Shown: positions 22,095 through 32,032 of the stretch, one piece after another
Layout: every line of letters starts with the position of its first letter
Numbering within the stretch: the first letter of the stretch is position 1
Notes under the pieces: generated by a model
What the model was told of the DNA's origin: nothing
The model's database searches: none
The model's input: the letters and a program-made list of their open reading frames with translations, nothing else
Assembly: GCF_011006175.1 (NCBI RefSeq)
Contig: NZ_CP048795.1
Coordinates: forward strand, 558,001 to 622,000
DNA from: Hydrogenobacter sp. T-8
Lineage (GTDB): Bacteria; Aquificota; Aquificia; Aquificales; Aquificaceae
Direction: 5' to 3'
DNA: 64,000 nucleotides
Translations under genes and position numbers: made by a program

Positions 22095-22502
22095 CTAAGT
22101 GATACCTTCTTCCTTTAATATTTTTTCTATCTCAGGGTCCTTTTTGGCAAGTTTTTTCATAACTTTCTCCAACTTTTCTTCCCTTTCCTCTATCTCTCTA
22201 ATCTTCCTTGCCACAGGCTCAACCGCAGTCCTTCTGTCCCATATGACAAAACCTATAAGAATTCCCATACCTCCAAATAATATACCAAAGCCCCAATAAA
22301 GAAAGGTTCTTAATTCGTCAAATTGTCTCTGTGTGTCTTTTTTAAGTTCGTCTATCTGTTTTTTTAGGTCATCTATCTGTCTTTGGAGATATTTTTGACC
22401 CTCTTCCAGCCTTATAATCCTATCCCTATCCTCCTGAGTAAAAGGCACTTCCTTTGGCAGTGCAATGCTAAATAACAAAGTCAACAGCAGGAAAAGTTTC
22501 AT
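22095..22502 (-). CDS. Membrane-anchored coiled-coil protein
   Basis: About 135 residues. N-terminal signal/anchor (MKLFLLLTLLFSIALP), coiled coil (LEEGQKYLQRQIDDLKKQIDELKKDTQRQFDELR), a transmembrane helix (FLYWGFGILFGGMGILIGFVIW) and a charged helical tail. I use the ATG at 22502, which has GAGGAG four bases upstream; a GTG at 22514 adds four residues but has no ribosome-binding site. Similar small coiled-coil proteins are common in Aquificales, role unknown. Confidence 0.7.
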   Translation of the reverse strand: MKLFLLLTLLFSIALPKEVPFTQEDRDRIIRLEEGQKYLQRQIDDLKKQIDELKKDTQRQFDELRTFLYWGFGILFGGMGILIGFVIWDRRTAVEPVARKIREIEEREEKLEKVMKKLAKKDPEIEKILKEEGIT

Positions 22503-22514
22503 ACTACTCCTCAC

Positions 22515-22910
22515 TTAGTCTTCTATGACCTTAACTATAATCTTCCTTTCTCTGGGTCCGTCAAACTCTGCAAGAAAAATCGCTTCCCAAGTGCCAAGGA
22601 CAAGGTCTCCATCTTCTATAGGTATTACCCTTGAGTTGCCTATTATGGCACTTCTTATATGTGCTGCGGAGTTTCCTTCTGAGTGGGCGTAGTTATCCCT
22701 CCATGGGATTATCTTCTCAAGGGAATAGGTTATATCCTTTATCACATCTGGGTCCGCACCCTCGTTTATAAATACGCAGGCGGTGGTATGGGGAACATAT
22801 ACGAGACACATGCCAGACCTCACACCAGAAGCTCTAACCACTTCTCTTACTTGATTGGTGATGTTTACAAAGCTCGTATGTTTTGTGGTTCTGACCTTTA
22901 TTACAGCCAT
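22515..22910 (-). CDS. YjbQ/UPF0047 family protein
   Basis: 131 residues, full length. Conserved motifs: [24 protein letters not shown]-like segment with PHTTA, [22 protein letters not shown], and [20 protein letters not shown]. The histidines form a metal site. The family complements thiamine-phosphate synthase loss in bacteria, and its true activity is uncertain. Its stop is directly before the next gene and its start two bases after the V4R gene stop. Confidence 0.88.
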   Translation of the reverse strand: [131 protein letters not shown]

Positions 22911-22911
22911 G

Positions 22912-23397
22912 CTACCTGAGGGTCATCTTAAAGATGCATCTTTCGTGGCCTTGGGCTCTGCAGGCTACCTCTTTGACGCTCACCTTCTTATCAAGAAGCT
23001 CACTTAGAAAGCCTTCAAAGAACCCAGCCATTGGCTCACACACAGGACTTTTGCTCTGACCCACCGCCTCCACCAGAATGGATCCATCAACCCTTATCTC
23101 CATCTTATCAAGGTCGTATTCAAAAACATCCAAAAGCCTTGAGGACTCTGCTATAACCGTTAGCACATCAAGGGCCTCATCCAACCTATCTGTGTATATG
23201 CCATACCTTTCCTTTAGTATCTTTGCACCCTTTTTTCCGCCAAAGTTAGTGGCTTTTTTTATAACCTTATCTATGCCCAGCTTGCTGAGCTTGTATATGT
23301 CCCTATAGCCATCCACCAGCGCCGCACGGTGCACAAGCACAGACTCCCGCTCAATGGCCTCCGCAAGAGCTCTGAACTTATCCTTTAAATATTCCAT
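22912..23397 (-). CDS. V4R (4-vinyl reductase) domain protein
   Basis: 161 residues, ending in a V4R domain: ...SPVCEPMAGFFEGFLSELLDKKVSVKEVACRAQGHERCIFKM. The three cysteines and the His (GHERC) match the small-molecule/metal-binding signature of V4R domains. The N-terminal part (about 1-85) is helical. V4R domains bind hydrocarbons or tetrapyrrole intermediates and often act as sensors. No photosynthesis genes are near, so a sensor or trafficking role is more likely. It overlaps the MIP18-family gene by 13 bases. Confidence 0.75.
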   Translation of the reverse strand: MEYLKDKFRALAEAIERESVLVHRAALVDGYRDIYKLSKLGIDKVIKKATNFGGKKGAKILKERYGIYTDRLDEALDVLTVIAESSRLLDVFEYDLDKMEIRVDGSILVEAVGQSKSPVCEPMAGFFEGFLSELLDKKVSVKEVACRAQGHERCIFKMTLR

Positions 23398-23693
23398 CCT
23401 ATACTCCTAAGTTTTTGCCTTCCTTCTTCAGATATTTTATCACTGCTCCAAGCAGGCTCAAATACAAAGTTTATCACAACATCCTCCAAATCTGGAAAGT
23501 TTTTAAGCAGATGCTCCCTTATATGCTGAGCAAAAAAACCTCTTGCAGGGCAGGAGGGGACTGTTAAGGTCATATCTATGTATGCCATTCTGTCTTTGAC
23601 CTGCACACCGTATATAAGCCCAAGATTTACTATGTCTATAGGTATCTCTGGGTCTTTTATCTCTTTTAACTTTTCCAAGATTTCAAGTTCCAT
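23385..23693 (-). CDS. MIP18 family (DUF59, SufT/PaaD-like) protein
   Basis: 102 residues. LKEIKDPEIPIDIVNLGLIYGVQV and MTLTVPSCPARGFFAQHIREHL, with the conserved Cys in SCP, are DUF59 hallmarks. Members assist Fe-S cluster delivery. It overlaps galE by 11 bases and the V4R gene by 13, so the group galE - MIP18 - V4R - YjbQ - coiled coil - rseP runs as a compact unit. Confidence 0.88.
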   Translation of the reverse strand: MELEILEKLKEIKDPEIPIDIVNLGLIYGVQVKDRMAYIDMTLTVPSCPARGFFAQHIREHLLKNFPDLEDVVINFVFEPAWSSDKISEEGRQKLRSIGWNI

Positions 23694-24669
23694 TGGAATA
23701 AATATAGGATTTTTCCCAGTCTAAGGCGGTTTTTATGATAAACTCCAAGTTGTCATATTGAGGTTTCCAGCCAAGAATTTGTCTTGCCTTTTGACTATCC
23801 GCTACGAGCATGGGTGGGTCTCCTTCACGCCTTGATGCGTATCTTACCTGAAAGTCCACGCCAGAGACCTCTTTTACCTTTTGCACTACCTCAAGCACCG
23901 AGTATCCTCTACCATATCCCACATTAAAGACGTCGCTTTGCCCTCCACTCATTAGGTAGTCTAAAGCCTTTAAATGAGCCTCGCATAGGTCCATAACATG
24001 CACGTAGTCTCTTATGCACGTCCCGTCAGGTGTTGGATAATCTGTTCCAAAGACCTCCATATGGGGAAACTGACCAGTTGCAGTCTTTACAGCCCTTAGG
24101 ATAAGATGCGTTGGCTCTCTGCTTACTTGTCCTATACTGCCCTCTGGGTCTGCACCCGCTACGTTGAAATACCTGAGGATAGCATACTTCAAGCCTGTGG
24201 TATAGGAGAAGTCTTTTATTGCCTGCTCTGTAAATAGCTTACTCCAGCCATAGGGGTTGATAGGCTCTGTTGGGTCATCCTCTTTTACTGGGACTTTATC
24301 TGGTATGCCATAAACTGCAGCGGTGGAGGAAAATATGAGATACTGCGTCCCAGCTCTTTGCATAGCCTGAAGAAGGTTGAGAGTTCCCAGAAAGTTGTTC
24401 TCGTAATATAGCAGTGGCTTTCTAACGCTTTCTGGGACTTTTACCTTTGCGGCAAAGTGGATAACCGCATGGGGCTTGAACTCAAGGAAAACCTCCTCAA
24501 GGGCTTTGTAGTTGAGAAGGTCTACTACTTTGAGGTCTCCGTAAAGCACAGCCCAAGCGTTGCCTTCGGAGAGGTTGTCTACAGTAAGGACTTGGTATCC
24601 TCTCTCACCTAATAGCTTTACCATATGAGAACCTATATAGCCTGCTCCCCCCGTTACTAATATTCGCAT
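23683..24669 (-). CDS. galE: UDP-glucose 4-epimerase
   Basis: 328 residues, short-chain dehydrogenase fold. NAD site GGAGYIGSH at the N-terminus, catalytic SS/T (IFSSTAAVYG) and YGWSK, then NVGYGRGYSVLEV. It interconverts UDP-glucose and UDP-galactose for envelope polysaccharide. I choose ATG 24669 (MRILVTGG); a TTG at 24687 has no support. TATAAT lies 6 bases upstream of the ATG, so the mRNA is probably leaderless. Confidence 0.93.
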   Translation of the reverse strand: MRILVTGGAGYIGSHMVKLLGERGYQVLTVDNLSEGNAWAVLYGDLKVVDLLNYKALEEVFLEFKPHAVIHFAAKVKVPESVRKPLLYYENNFLGTLNLLQAMQRAGTQYLIFSSTAAVYGIPDKVPVKEDDPTEPINPYGWSKLFTEQAIKDFSYTTGLKYAILRYFNVAGADPEGSIGQVSREPTHLILRAVKTATGQFPHMEVFGTDYPTPDGTCIRDYVHVMDLCEAHLKALDYLMSGGQSDVFNVGYGRGYSVLEVVQKVKEVSGVDFQVRYASRREGDPPMLVADSQKARQILGWKPQYDNLEFIIKTALDWEKSYIYSNGT

Positions 24670-24675
24670 AGTGCA

Positions 24676-24681
24676 ATTATA
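24676..24681 (-). promoter_or_regulatory. -10 box for a leaderless galE mRNA
   Basis: Minus-strand TATAAT, 6 bases before the galE ATG, between the stop of the Fe-S oxidoreductase gene and galE. Confidence 0.45.
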
Positions 24682-24683
24682 TA

Positions 24684-25877
24684 TCAATCCTCAAGGTTTT
24701 GTGCCAGATAGTCCGCCAAGTGCAAGACCTCCTGTCCAGTTTTGTGTTTTTTAACTCCATCCTTTAAATTAAGCACACAGCCTGGGCAGGTGGTAAGCAC
24801 CACATCCGCTTGAGTTTTCTGAAGGTCTTGGACTTTTTCCTTCTGTATTTGGTCTGACATTTTGGGGTTTGTTATGGAAAAAAGCCCTGCAAAGCCACAG
24901 CAAGACTTGTCCTTTTCTGCCCTGTTGACCTTGTCTCCTTCAATCCTCTCCATGACACCGTAGAAGACCTTGTCGCTTACCTTCATTGCACTGTAGGAGT
25001 GGCATGGCACGTGGAAGGTGAGGACTTTTCCAGAGCCTTTGAATTTCAAAGGGCTTTTGAAGACTATTTCCGCAAAGTCATAAACTGGTTTTTGTAGCTT
25101 GTAATCCTCCTGCAAAGCTCCACCGCATGTGGGACAGGCAACCACCACTGCGTCAAACTCATACTTTTCCATCTCTTTAAGGTTATGCTCTCTTAACTTC
25201 TCAAAAGCGGGTAGGTTTCCAGAGTAATAGTGGGGTGCACCACAGCACTTTATATCCTCTGGGACAACCACCGTGTAGCCTGCTTTGTTCATTAGCCTTA
25301 TGACGTTCTCACCCGTTTTGCCATAAAAGGCATCTATCATACAGCCTGTGAAAAAAAGGAGCTTTCCCTTTTCTTCCTGAGCCTTAAAGACCTTACCTCT
25401 TAGTCCAAAAGCCTCTGCAGTAGGCTTTGGCATAAACTTCACCGCACCGGTGGGAAAGGGCGTTTTTATCTCTCCAAAAGGCAAGGGGCTAAGAAGTTTA
25501 CCAGCTAACTTTACCACCTTTCTACCTGCCTTTGACTGCAATAGTTCCAGGGACTTTAGACCAAGACTTTTTACTATTCCCTGTCCCAAATTTTCCCTTT
25601 GCATATTTCTTGCATGGACCAAAATCTCCTTATATTCCACGTTATTGGGACATATCCACTCACATCTTCTACACATGGCACACTGGTCCCATTGCTTGGC
25701 AACCTCTTCAGAGAGTGGTAGTTTTCCCTTTACCACCATCTCCGCAAGGGCAAGCCTGCCACGTGCAAATCCAGCCTCCTCTTGTATGTATGGATATGTG
25801 GGGCATACGGACTTACAAAGTCCACATTTTACGCACTTTTGAGCAAGGTCAAGAGGTATCTCTATAAACTTCTCCAT
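24684..25877 (-). CDS. GlcF-like Fe-S oxidoreductase with two CCG domains
   Basis: 397 residues. Two 4Fe-4S ferredoxin motifs at the N-terminus (CVKCGLCKSVCP, CAMCRRCEWICP) and two CCG domains (CCGAPHYYSGN, CCGFAGLF) as in glycolate oxidase GlcF, lactate LldE and heterodisulfide reductase HdrD/B. It passes electrons from a flavoprotein partner to the quinone or carrier pool. No GlcD-type flavoprotein is adjacent, so the substrate is open. Confidence 0.85.
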   Translation of the reverse strand: MEKFIEIPLDLAQKCVKCGLCKSVCPTYPYIQEEAGFARGRLALAEMVVKGKLPLSEEVAKQWDQCAMCRRCEWICPNNVEYKEILVHARNMQRENLGQGIVKSLGLKSLELLQSKAGRKVVKLAGKLLSPLPFGEIKTPFPTGAVKFMPKPTAEAFGLRGKVFKAQEEKGKLLFFTGCMIDAFYGKTGENVIRLMNKAGYTVVVPEDIKCCGAPHYYSGNLPAFEKLREHNLKEMEKYEFDAVVVACPTCGGALQEDYKLQKPVYDFAEIVFKSPLKFKGSGKVLTFHVPCHSYSAMKVSDKVFYGVMERIEGDKVNRAEKDKSCCGFAGLFSITNPKMSDQIQKEKVQDLQKTQADVVLTTCPGCVLNLKDGVKKHKTGQEVLHLADYLAQNLED

Positions 25878-25909
25878 AGTCTATGTAAATATAGGGCTTT
25901 TGTAAGAGG

Positions 25910-25936
25910 TTGAATTGACCAAAAGCAGGTTATAAT
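25910..25936 (+). promoter_or_regulatory. Promoter of tRNA-Leu and tig
   Basis: TATAAT at 25931-25936 with TTGAAT at 25910-25915 (15-base spacing). The tRNA begins 14 bases after the -10 box. Confidence 0.45.
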
Positions 25937-25949
25937 TTTGTATTCTTGA

Positions 25950-26035
25950 GCGGGTGTGGCGGAACTGGCAGACGCGCAGGACTTAGGATCCTGTGGGGAT
26001 AACCCGTGAGGGTTCGACTCCCTCCACCCGCACCA
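25950..26035 (+). tRNA. tRNA-Leu (UAG)
   Basis: Class II tRNA, 86 nt with encoded CCA. Acceptor GCGGGTG/CACCCGC, anticodon stem CAGGACT-TAG-GATCCTG, long variable arm GGGGATAACCC..., T arm GGGTTCGACTCCC. Anticodon UAG reads CUA/CUN leucine codons. It ends 16 bases before the tig start. Confidence 0.95.
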
Positions 26036-26051
26036 ATAATAGGAGGTTTGC

Positions 26052-27347
26052 ATGAAGATTAGTGTAGAAGACAGACAGGGGCTATTCAAAAGCCTTAAAG
26101 TTGAGGTGGAAGGTGATATAGTGAGGTCTGCCCTTGATGAGGTTTACAACTACCTTAAGCAAAACGCAGAGGTGGAAGGCTTTAGAAGGGGCAAAGCACC
26201 TCTTTGGGTCATTAAAGCTAAGTTCAAAGAATACATACAGGAGGAGGTGGGCAAAAAGGTGGCAAATGCCACGCTGGCGGGTGCAATACAGGAAAGTGGG
26301 CTAAAGCCGGTGGCGGACATATACCTTGAAAGCGTTCACTTAGAAGAGCCTTCTCAGAGGCTGAGCTACAGTGTGTCCTTTGAGGTCCCTCCTGAGTTTG
26401 AGCTTGAGAACCTTGAGGGGCTTGAGGTGAAGATAGGAAAGGTAGAGTTCAGCGATGAGTTGGTAAAGAGAAGGATAGAGGAGATAAGGGAGGAGCATGC
26501 CATCTGGGAGCCTGTAGAAAGGGAGGCAAGAGAGGGCGACCTGGTGGTGGTGGACTACAGGGTTGAGGAAACAGAAAGCGGTGAGCACACCGAGGGGGAA
26601 ACCTCAGGGGTCATAGGGACAAAAACCTTCAGAGAAGAGATAGAGAGAGAGCTTGTAGGAAAGAAAGAAGGCGACAGCTTTGTTCTTGAGGACCTAACCC
26701 TCTACGACACGGAGGGCAAACCTGCGGGCAAGGCAAGGGTGGAGATAACCATAAAAAGCATAAAGGAGAAGGTGCTTCCTGAGCTCAACGACGACTTTGC
26801 AAAGGAGCTTGGGCTTGGTGAGACTTGGGCGGAAGCGGAGGAGAAGATAAGGGAAGAGGTAAGGGCAAGCATTGAAAACATGAAGAAAGCCATGATAGCC
26901 GATGCGGTAGCCATAAAGCTGGTCCAAATGCACCAGTTTGATGTCCCTCAGACCCTTCTTCAGAGAGAGCTTTCGCACCTTGTAGAAAGGAGGGTAAGGG
27001 AGCTATCCCAATGGGGGATAGACCCCAAGTATTTAGACTACAAAGCTATAGCTCAAGAGCTTACACCGCAGGCGGTTTTCAACATAAAGCTAAGGTTTAT
27101 ATTGGATAAATACGCAGTCCAGAAGAATATTGAAGTTAGCACGGAGGAGCTACAGCAGAGGATAGAAGGCTTGGCACAAGCCTATGAACGTACACCAGAG
27201 GAGATGAGAGAATTTCTGCAGAGAGAAAACCTACTGCCAGTCCTTGAGGAGGACATAAAGAGGGAGAAAGCTCTTGAGGACATAGTTTCAAAGGCAGTGG
27301 TCAAAGAAACAGAGGAGAAAAAGGAGGAAAAGGATGAGAATACTTGA
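26052..27347 (+). CDS. tig: Trigger factor
   Basis: 431 residues: ribosome-binding domain with [16 protein letters not shown] (the tail signature near 40-55), PPIase domain (about 150-240, EGDLVVVDY) and helical chaperone domain. It binds nascent chains and catalyses prolyl isomerisation. AGGAGG precedes the ATG. It overlaps clpP by 14 bases, giving the common tig-clpP-clpX order. Confidence 0.95.
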   Translation: MKISVEDRQGLFKSLKVEVEGDIVRSALDEVYNYLKQNAEVEGFRRGKAPLWVIKAKFKEYIQEEVGKKVANATLAGAIQESGLKPVADIYLESVHLEEPSQRLSYSVSFEVPPEFELENLEGLEVKIGKVEFSDELVKRRIEEIREEHAIWEPVEREAREGDLVVVDYRVEETESGEHTEGETSGVIGTKTFREEIERELVGKKEGDSFVLEDLTLYDTEGKPAGKARVEITIKSIKEKVLPELNDDFAKELGLGETWAEAEEKIREEVRASIENMKKAMIADAVAIKLVQMHQFDVPQTLLQRELSHLVERRVRELSQWGIDPKYLDYKAIAQELTPQAVFNIKLRFILDKYAVQKNIEVSTEELQQRIEGLAQAYERTPEEMREFLQRENLLPVLEEDIKREKALEDIVSKAVVKETEEKKEEKDENT

Positions 27348-27930
27348 CCAGCTTGTTCCCATAGTTATAGAGCAGACACCAAGGGGTGAAAGGGCTTTCG
27401 ACATATACTCAAGGCTTTTACAGGACAGGATAGTCCTATTGGGCTTTCCCATTGACGACCACATAGCCAACCTTATCGTGGCACAGCTACTTTTCTTGGA
27501 GGCTCAGGACCCTGACAAAGACATATATATGTATATAAACTCACCCGGTGGGTCCGTCACTGCTGGTATGGCAATATACGACACCATGCAATACATAAAG
27601 CCCGATGTGGTTACCATATGCCTTGGTCAGGCAGCCTCTATGGGTGCGGTTTTGCTCTCTGCAGGTGCAAAGGGCAAAAGGTATGCATTGCCCCACTCAA
27701 GGATAATGATACACCAACCCCTTGGAGGTATAACAGGTCAGGCGACAGATATAATAATCCATGCGGAGGAAATAAAGAGGATAAAACACATGCTCAACGA
27801 AATCCTATCAAAGCACACAGGACAGCCCTTAGAAAAGATTGAAAGGGATGTGGAAAGGGACTATTTTATGTCCGCTCAGGAAGCTATGGAATACGGCATA
27901 GTGGATAAGGTAATAGAAAAGAGGAGCTAA
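27334..27930 (+). CDS. clpP: ATP-dependent Clp protease proteolytic subunit
   Basis: 198 residues, no long propeptide. Catalytic Ser in [11 protein letters not shown] (about 98), His in MIHQPLGG (about 123) and Asp in [11 protein letters not shown] (about 172). Forms the tetradecameric chamber used with ClpX. AAGGAGG before the ATG lies inside the tig end. Followed by clpX after one base. Confidence 0.97.
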   Translation: MRILDQLVPIVIEQTPRGERAFDIYSRLLQDRIVLLGFPIDDHIANLIVAQLLFLEAQDPDKDIYMYINSPGGSVTAGMAIYDTMQYIKPDVVTICLGQAASMGAVLLSAGAKGKRYALPHSRIMIHQPLGGITGQATDIIIHAEEIKRIKHMLNEILSKHTGQPLEKIERDVERDYFMSAQEAMEYGIVDKVIEKRS

Positions 27931-27931
27931 T

Positions 27932-29170
27932 ATGTCAAGAAAGAGACAGGAAAACCACTGTTCCTTCTGTGGACGCTCTCAGAGCGAGGTTTTGGTGCTA
28001 ATAGCAGGACCCAACGATACCTTCATATGCGACCGGTGCGTGGAGGTTTGCAACAACATAATAAAGGAGCAGAAAAAACAGCTCAGCTATAACCTCTCAA
28101 AAGAAGTCCCCACTCCAGAAGAGATAAAAAGACAGCTTGACCAGTATGTGATAGGACAAGAAAGGGCAAAGAAGGTGCTTTCTGTGGCAGTCTACAACCA
28201 CTATAAGAGGATAAGGACAAAGGAGCTGGGGTTTAGCCTTGACGATGTAGAGGTGGAAAAAAGCAACATTTTACTAATAGGTCCCACAGGTTCTGGCAAA
28301 ACCCTGCTTGCCAAAACCTTGGCGAAGATACTAGATGTGCCCTTTGCCATATCCGATGCCACCACTCTCACAGAGGCGGGGTATGTGGGAGAAGATGTGG
28401 AAAATGTTCTTGTAAGGCTTTTGCAAAACTGTGGCTATGATGTGCAGGCAGCCCAGAGGGGTATCGTATACATTGATGAGATAGACAAAATAGCCAAGAA
28501 GGCTGGCATAAACCCCTCCATCACAAGAGATGTCTCTGGCGAGGGTGTCCAGCAGGCACTTTTGAAGATAATAGAAGGAACCATTTCCAACGTGCCACCA
28601 CAGGGAGGAAGAAAGCACCCCCATCAGGAGTTCATACAGATAGACACCACAGACATCCTCTTCATATGCGGTGGTGCCTTTGTGGGACTTGAGGACATAA
28701 TAAAGAGAAGACTTGGCAAATCTGTGGTGGGCTTTGAGGCGGAGATAAGAAAGTTTGACAAAGGAGAAAACCCGCTCCACTTTGTGGAGGTGGATGACCT
28801 CATACACTATGGGCTAATACCGGAGTTTGTTGGTAGGCTTCCTGTGATTGCGGTTCTTGATGAGCTAACGGAGGAGGAGCTAATAAGGGTGCTTGTTGAA
28901 CCAAGAAACGCACTTGTGAAGCAGTATAAGAAACTTTTTGAGATGGAAGGTGTAGAGCTTGAGTTTACAGAGGATGCACTTGTAGAAATAGCGAGAGAAT
29001 CTATAAGAAGGAAAACGGGTGCAAGGGGTCTAAGGGCTATCATGGAGGAGATAATGCTTGATGTGATGTTTGAGATACCTTCTTTGCATGATGTAAAGAA
29101 AGTGCTTGTAAGTGCGGAAGTAGTGAAGAACAAACTAAAGCCCATATATATAATGAAAGAAGCGGTGTAA
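27932..29170 (+). CDS. clpX: ATP-dependent Clp protease ATP-binding subunit ClpX
   Basis: 412 residues. N-terminal zinc domain (CSFCGRSQ ... CDRCVEVC), Walker A GPTGSGKT, Walker B YIDEIDKI, sensor region and the IGF-like/pore motifs (GYVGEDVE). It unfolds and feeds substrates to ClpP. Last of the tig-clpP-clpX operon. Confidence 0.97.
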   Translation: MSRKRQENHCSFCGRSQSEVLVLIAGPNDTFICDRCVEVCNNIIKEQKKQLSYNLSKEVPTPEEIKRQLDQYVIGQERAKKVLSVAVYNHYKRIRTKELGFSLDDVEVEKSNILLIGPTGSGKTLLAKTLAKILDVPFAISDATTLTEAGYVGEDVENVLVRLLQNCGYDVQAAQRGIVYIDEIDKIAKKAGINPSITRDVSGEGVQQALLKIIEGTISNVPPQGGRKHPHQEFIQIDTTDILFICGGAFVGLEDIIKRRLGKSVVGFEAEIRKFDKGENPLHFVEVDDLIHYGLIPEFVGRLPVIAVLDELTEEELIRVLVEPRNALVKQYKKLFEMEGVELEFTEDALVEIARESIRRKTGARGLRAIMEEIMLDVMFEIPSLHDVKKVLVSAEVVKNKLKPIYIMKEAV

Positions 29171-29205
29171 AGAGTTAAGCCATGAATACATGGAGCTTAA
29201 TCCAA

Positions 29206-29226
29206 CCCTATAAAAGCAACATAGGG
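29206..29226 (+). other. Inverted repeat upstream of skp
   Basis: CCCTAT-N9-ATAGGG, perfect 6-base arms, in the 97 bases between clpX and skp; a second short repeat CATG-AATA-CATG is at 29181-29192. A CATAAT -10-like box follows. It may be an operator or a leader hairpin; no U-run argues against a terminator. Confidence 0.35.
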
Positions 29227-29267
29227 CATAATTTAGTGATATGCTTTTTAGTAAGGAGGTTATGGTT

Positions 29268-29753
29268 ATGAAAAAAGCTCTTCTTGTAGTTGCCCTCTTT
29301 TCTGGTTATAGCTTTGCCCAGCAGAAGTTTGCCTGCGTTGACCCAAATAGGATTCTTTCAGAATCACAGCTAGTAAAGGGTAAGGAAACCCAGCTAAGAG
29401 CCAAAGTGGAGGAATATCAAAAACAGCTTGACCAGATAAACAAGAGGCTCGAGGAACTCAAGAAGCAAATAGAAAGTAAGGGAATAGCTCAAAACGTAAG
29501 AGAGCAAAGGATAAGGGAATATCAGAAGGCGGAGGCAGAAGGAATGGAACTTCAACAAAAGGCTCAAAAGGAACTCTCGGAAATAAAGGGCAAGATGGAA
29601 GAAGAGATAATATCAAGAGTAAGGGGGATATCAGAGGAGATAGCAAAGAGACAGGGCTTTACTGGTGTTCTTGACTGCTCCGCCTTTATATATAAGTCTG
29701 CGGAGATAGATATTACTACGGAGGTTATCCAGAGGCTGGACCAACAGAAATGA
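29268..29753 (+). CDS. OmpH/Skp-like periplasmic chaperone
   Basis: 161 residues. Signal peptide [19 protein letters not shown], then [19 protein letters not shown] (Skp start) and a long coiled-coil hairpin rich in Lys/Glu/Gln (about 45-125). It escorts outer-membrane proteins. The ATG at 29268 is 8 bases from AAGGAGG; in-frame starts upstream sit too close to it. It overlaps lpxD by 4 bases. Confidence 0.85.
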   Translation: MKKALLVVALFSGYSFAQQKFACVDPNRILSESQLVKGKETQLRAKVEEYQKQLDQINKRLEELKKQIESKGIAQNVREQRIREYQKAEAEGMELQQKAQKELSEIKGKMEEEIISRVRGISEEIAKRQGFTGVLDCSAFIYKSAEIDITTEVIQRLDQQK

Positions 29754-30748
29754 AGCTCTTAGACCTTGCGGAGCTTTTAGAGGGTGAAGTCTTTGGAACT
29801 TCCAGTTTAGAGGTAGAGGGAATTTCCTCACCAGAAAATCCAAAAAAGGGCACGGTCGTCTTTCTTCAAAATGTAAGAGAAGCGGAGAGGCTAAGAGAGA
29901 TGGAAGTAATCCCAGTAGTATCTCAGAATATTGACTTTCCTACATACATAAAAGTCAAGGATGTGAGACTTGCCCTCGCACGCTTTTTATCTTACTTCTA
30001 CCCAGAAAAACATCCTTCTGGCGTATCCGATAAGGCTTACATAGAAGATGGAGTAAGATTAGGAAAAGATGTTTATATCGCACCCTTTGTTTATTTGGGA
30101 AAGAATGTGGTTCTTGAGGATGGAGTAAAGGTTTATCCCTTTTGCTACATAGGTGAGGGTGTGAGGATAGGTAGAAATAGTGTTCTTTTTAGCGGAGTTC
30201 ATGTGTATCCTTACTGCGTGATAGGTGAAGGGGTGAGAATTCATAGCGGTTCTGTGATAGGTGCGGATGGTTTTGGCTACTATGTGGGTCCAGAGGGAAT
30301 AATAAAGCTAAACCACATAGGCAAGGTGGTAATAGAGGACAAAGTGGAAATAGGTGCAAACACCTGCATAGACAGGGCTCTCATAGACCAAACGGTTATT
30401 GGGGAAAATACAAAGATAGACAACCTTGTGCAGGTAGGGCATAACTGCAAAATAGGTGAGGGAAACCTTATAGTGTCTCAAGTAGGACTCTCTGGTAGTG
30501 TAAGGACGGGTAGGGAAGTAATCTTGGCTGGACAGGTTGGGGTGGCGGACCATGTGGAAATAGGGGATAAAGCGGTGGTCTCTGCCAAAGCAGGTGTGTC
30601 AAAAAACCTTGAAGGTGGCAAGGTATACGGAGGAACTATCCCAGCCATGGAATGGTCAAGATGGAAACGACTTTACGCCTATATTTTAAAACTGCCAGAC
30701 CTTTTTAAGGAGAAAAGGCATGAGGATAAGGATAGCCCACAGCCCTGA
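29750..30748 (+). CDS. lpxD: UDP-3-O-acylglucosamine N-acyltransferase
   Basis: 332 residues. N-terminal uridine-binding domain (about 1-100), then left-handed beta-helix hexapeptide repeats ([24 protein letters not shown]..., [12 protein letters not shown]) and a C-terminal helix. The catalytic His is in [10 protein letters not shown]. Third step of lipid A synthesis. It overlaps skp before it and mqnD after it (29 bases). Confidence 0.94.
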   Translation: MKLLDLAELLEGEVFGTSSLEVEGISSPENPKKGTVVFLQNVREAERLREMEVIPVVSQNIDFPTYIKVKDVRLALARFLSYFYPEKHPSGVSDKAYIEDGVRLGKDVYIAPFVYLGKNVVLEDGVKVYPFCYIGEGVRIGRNSVLFSGVHVYPYCVIGEGVRIHSGSVIGADGFGYYVGPEGIIKLNHIGKVVIEDKVEIGANTCIDRALIDQTVIGENTKIDNLVQVGHNCKIGEGNLIVSQVGLSGSVRTGREVILAGQVGVADHVEIGDKAVVSAKAGVSKNLEGGKVYGGTIPAMEWSRWKRLYAYILKLPDLFKEKRHEDKDSPQP

Positions 30749-31562
30749 CTCGGACGATGCCTTTATGTTTTATGCTTTGACCGCTGGAAAGATAGACACA
30801 GAGGGTTTAGAGATTGAGCATGTGCTTGCGGACATTGAAACCCTCAACAGAGAAGCCCTGAGGGGCACCTACGAGGTCTCCGCCATATCCTTCCACGCCT
30901 ATCCCTACGTAGCGGACAGGTATCTTGTGTTACCCAGCGGTGGAAGTGTGGGAGAAGGATATGGACCTATAGTGGTGGTAAAGGAAAAGGTTGAAAGCCT
31001 TAAGGGCAAAAGGGTTGCCATTCCAGGCACACTAACCACCGCTTACCTTGTTCTCAAGCTCTACGAACCGGGCTTTGAAGAGGTGGTTGTTCCCTTTGAC
31101 AAGGTATTGGATATGGTGGCACAGGGTATAGTGGATGCAGGGCTTGTGATACACGAGGGACAGCTAAGCTACCAAGACAGAGGGCTACAAAAGATGGTGG
31201 ACTTAGGTAAGTGGTGGCAAGAAAAGACCAACCTTCCGCTCCCCCTTGGGTGCAACGTGGTAAGGAAAGACCTTGGAGCTGAGTTAATAAGGAAGATGGA
31301 AAGGTTAATGAGGAATAGCATAGAGTATGCCCTCCAACACAAAGAGGAAGCCCTGAGCTTTGCAAGGGAGTATGCAAGGGATATAAAAGAAGACATGGAG
31401 CGCACCGGAAGGTTTGTGAGCATGTATGTAAACCATAGAACTCTGGATTACGGCGAGGATGGCAGGCAGGCGGTAAGACTTTTGCTACAGATGGGCATAG
31501 AAAGGGGTATAATTAAGGCTAAGATGCTCGAGGTGATATTTAGCGATGAGGTGAAAGACTAA
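30720..31562 (+). CDS. mqnD: 1,4-dihydroxy-6-naphthoate synthase MqnD
   Basis: 280 residues, periplasmic-binding-protein fold. The signature [14 protein letters not shown] at the N-terminus, with GEGYGPIVV and [15 protein letters not shown], identifies MqnD of the futalosine menaquinone pathway, which cleaves cyclic dehypoxanthinyl futalosine. This matches the menathioquinone of Aquificaceae. AAGGAG lies before the ATG, inside the lpxD end. It runs into nuoE (one-base overlap). Confidence 0.9.
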   Translation: MRIRIAHSPDSDDAFMFYALTAGKIDTEGLEIEHVLADIETLNREALRGTYEVSAISFHAYPYVADRYLVLPSGGSVGEGYGPIVVVKEKVESLKGKRVAIPGTLTTAYLVLKLYEPGFEEVVVPFDKVLDMVAQGIVDAGLVIHEGQLSYQDRGLQKMVDLGKWWQEKTNLPLPLGCNVVRKDLGAELIRKMERLMRNSIEYALQHKEEALSFAREYARDIKEDMERTGRFVSMYVNHRTLDYGEDGRQAVRLLLQMGIERGIIKAKMLEVIFSDEVKD

Positions 31563-32032
31563 TGGGTGTCTTGCCACAAGAACTAATGGAAAAGCTAAGG
31601 GAACATGTGGAGTATTTTCCAAGAAAGGAACAGGCTGTGTTGCTTTGTCTCCACGAAGTCCAAGACTACTACGGACATATACCCTTTTTTGCCTTGGAGG
31701 AAGTGGCAAAACTCTTGGAAGTGCCACTAAGCCACGTGGAAAATGTGGTCTCCTTCTACGATATGTTTGACAGGGGAGAACCTGCAAGGCATAGGATAAG
31801 GGTTTGTGTAAGCGTTGTGTGTAATCTTATGAACTCTAACAAGGTACTAAATGCCTTAAGGGAGCTACTTGGCATCTCCTTAGGTGAGACCACAAGGGAT
31901 GGAAGGTTTAAGCTCATAGGGGTGCAATGCATAGGTGCATGCTCAGAGGCACCTTGTTTCATGATAGATAACGACACCTATAAATTTGAATCAAAGGAGA
32001 AGCTACATGAGATCCTATCCCGTTATACCTGA
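31562..32032 (+). CDS. nuoE: NADH-quinone oxidoreductase subunit E
   Basis: 156 residues, thioredoxin-like 2Fe-2S protein. Cluster cysteines in CVSVVC and CIGACSEAPC; helical N-terminus with FPRKEQAVLLCLHEVQD. It binds the N1a cluster in complex I or a related hydrogenase-like diaphorase. Coupled with mqnD and nuoF. Confidence 0.94.
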   Translation: MGVLPQELMEKLREHVEYFPRKEQAVLLCLHEVQDYYGHIPFFALEEVAKLLEVPLSHVENVVSFYDMFDRGEPARHRIRVCVSVVCNLMNSNKVLNALRELLGISLGETTRDGRFKLIGVQCIGACSEAPCFMIDNDTYKFESKEKLHEILSRYT

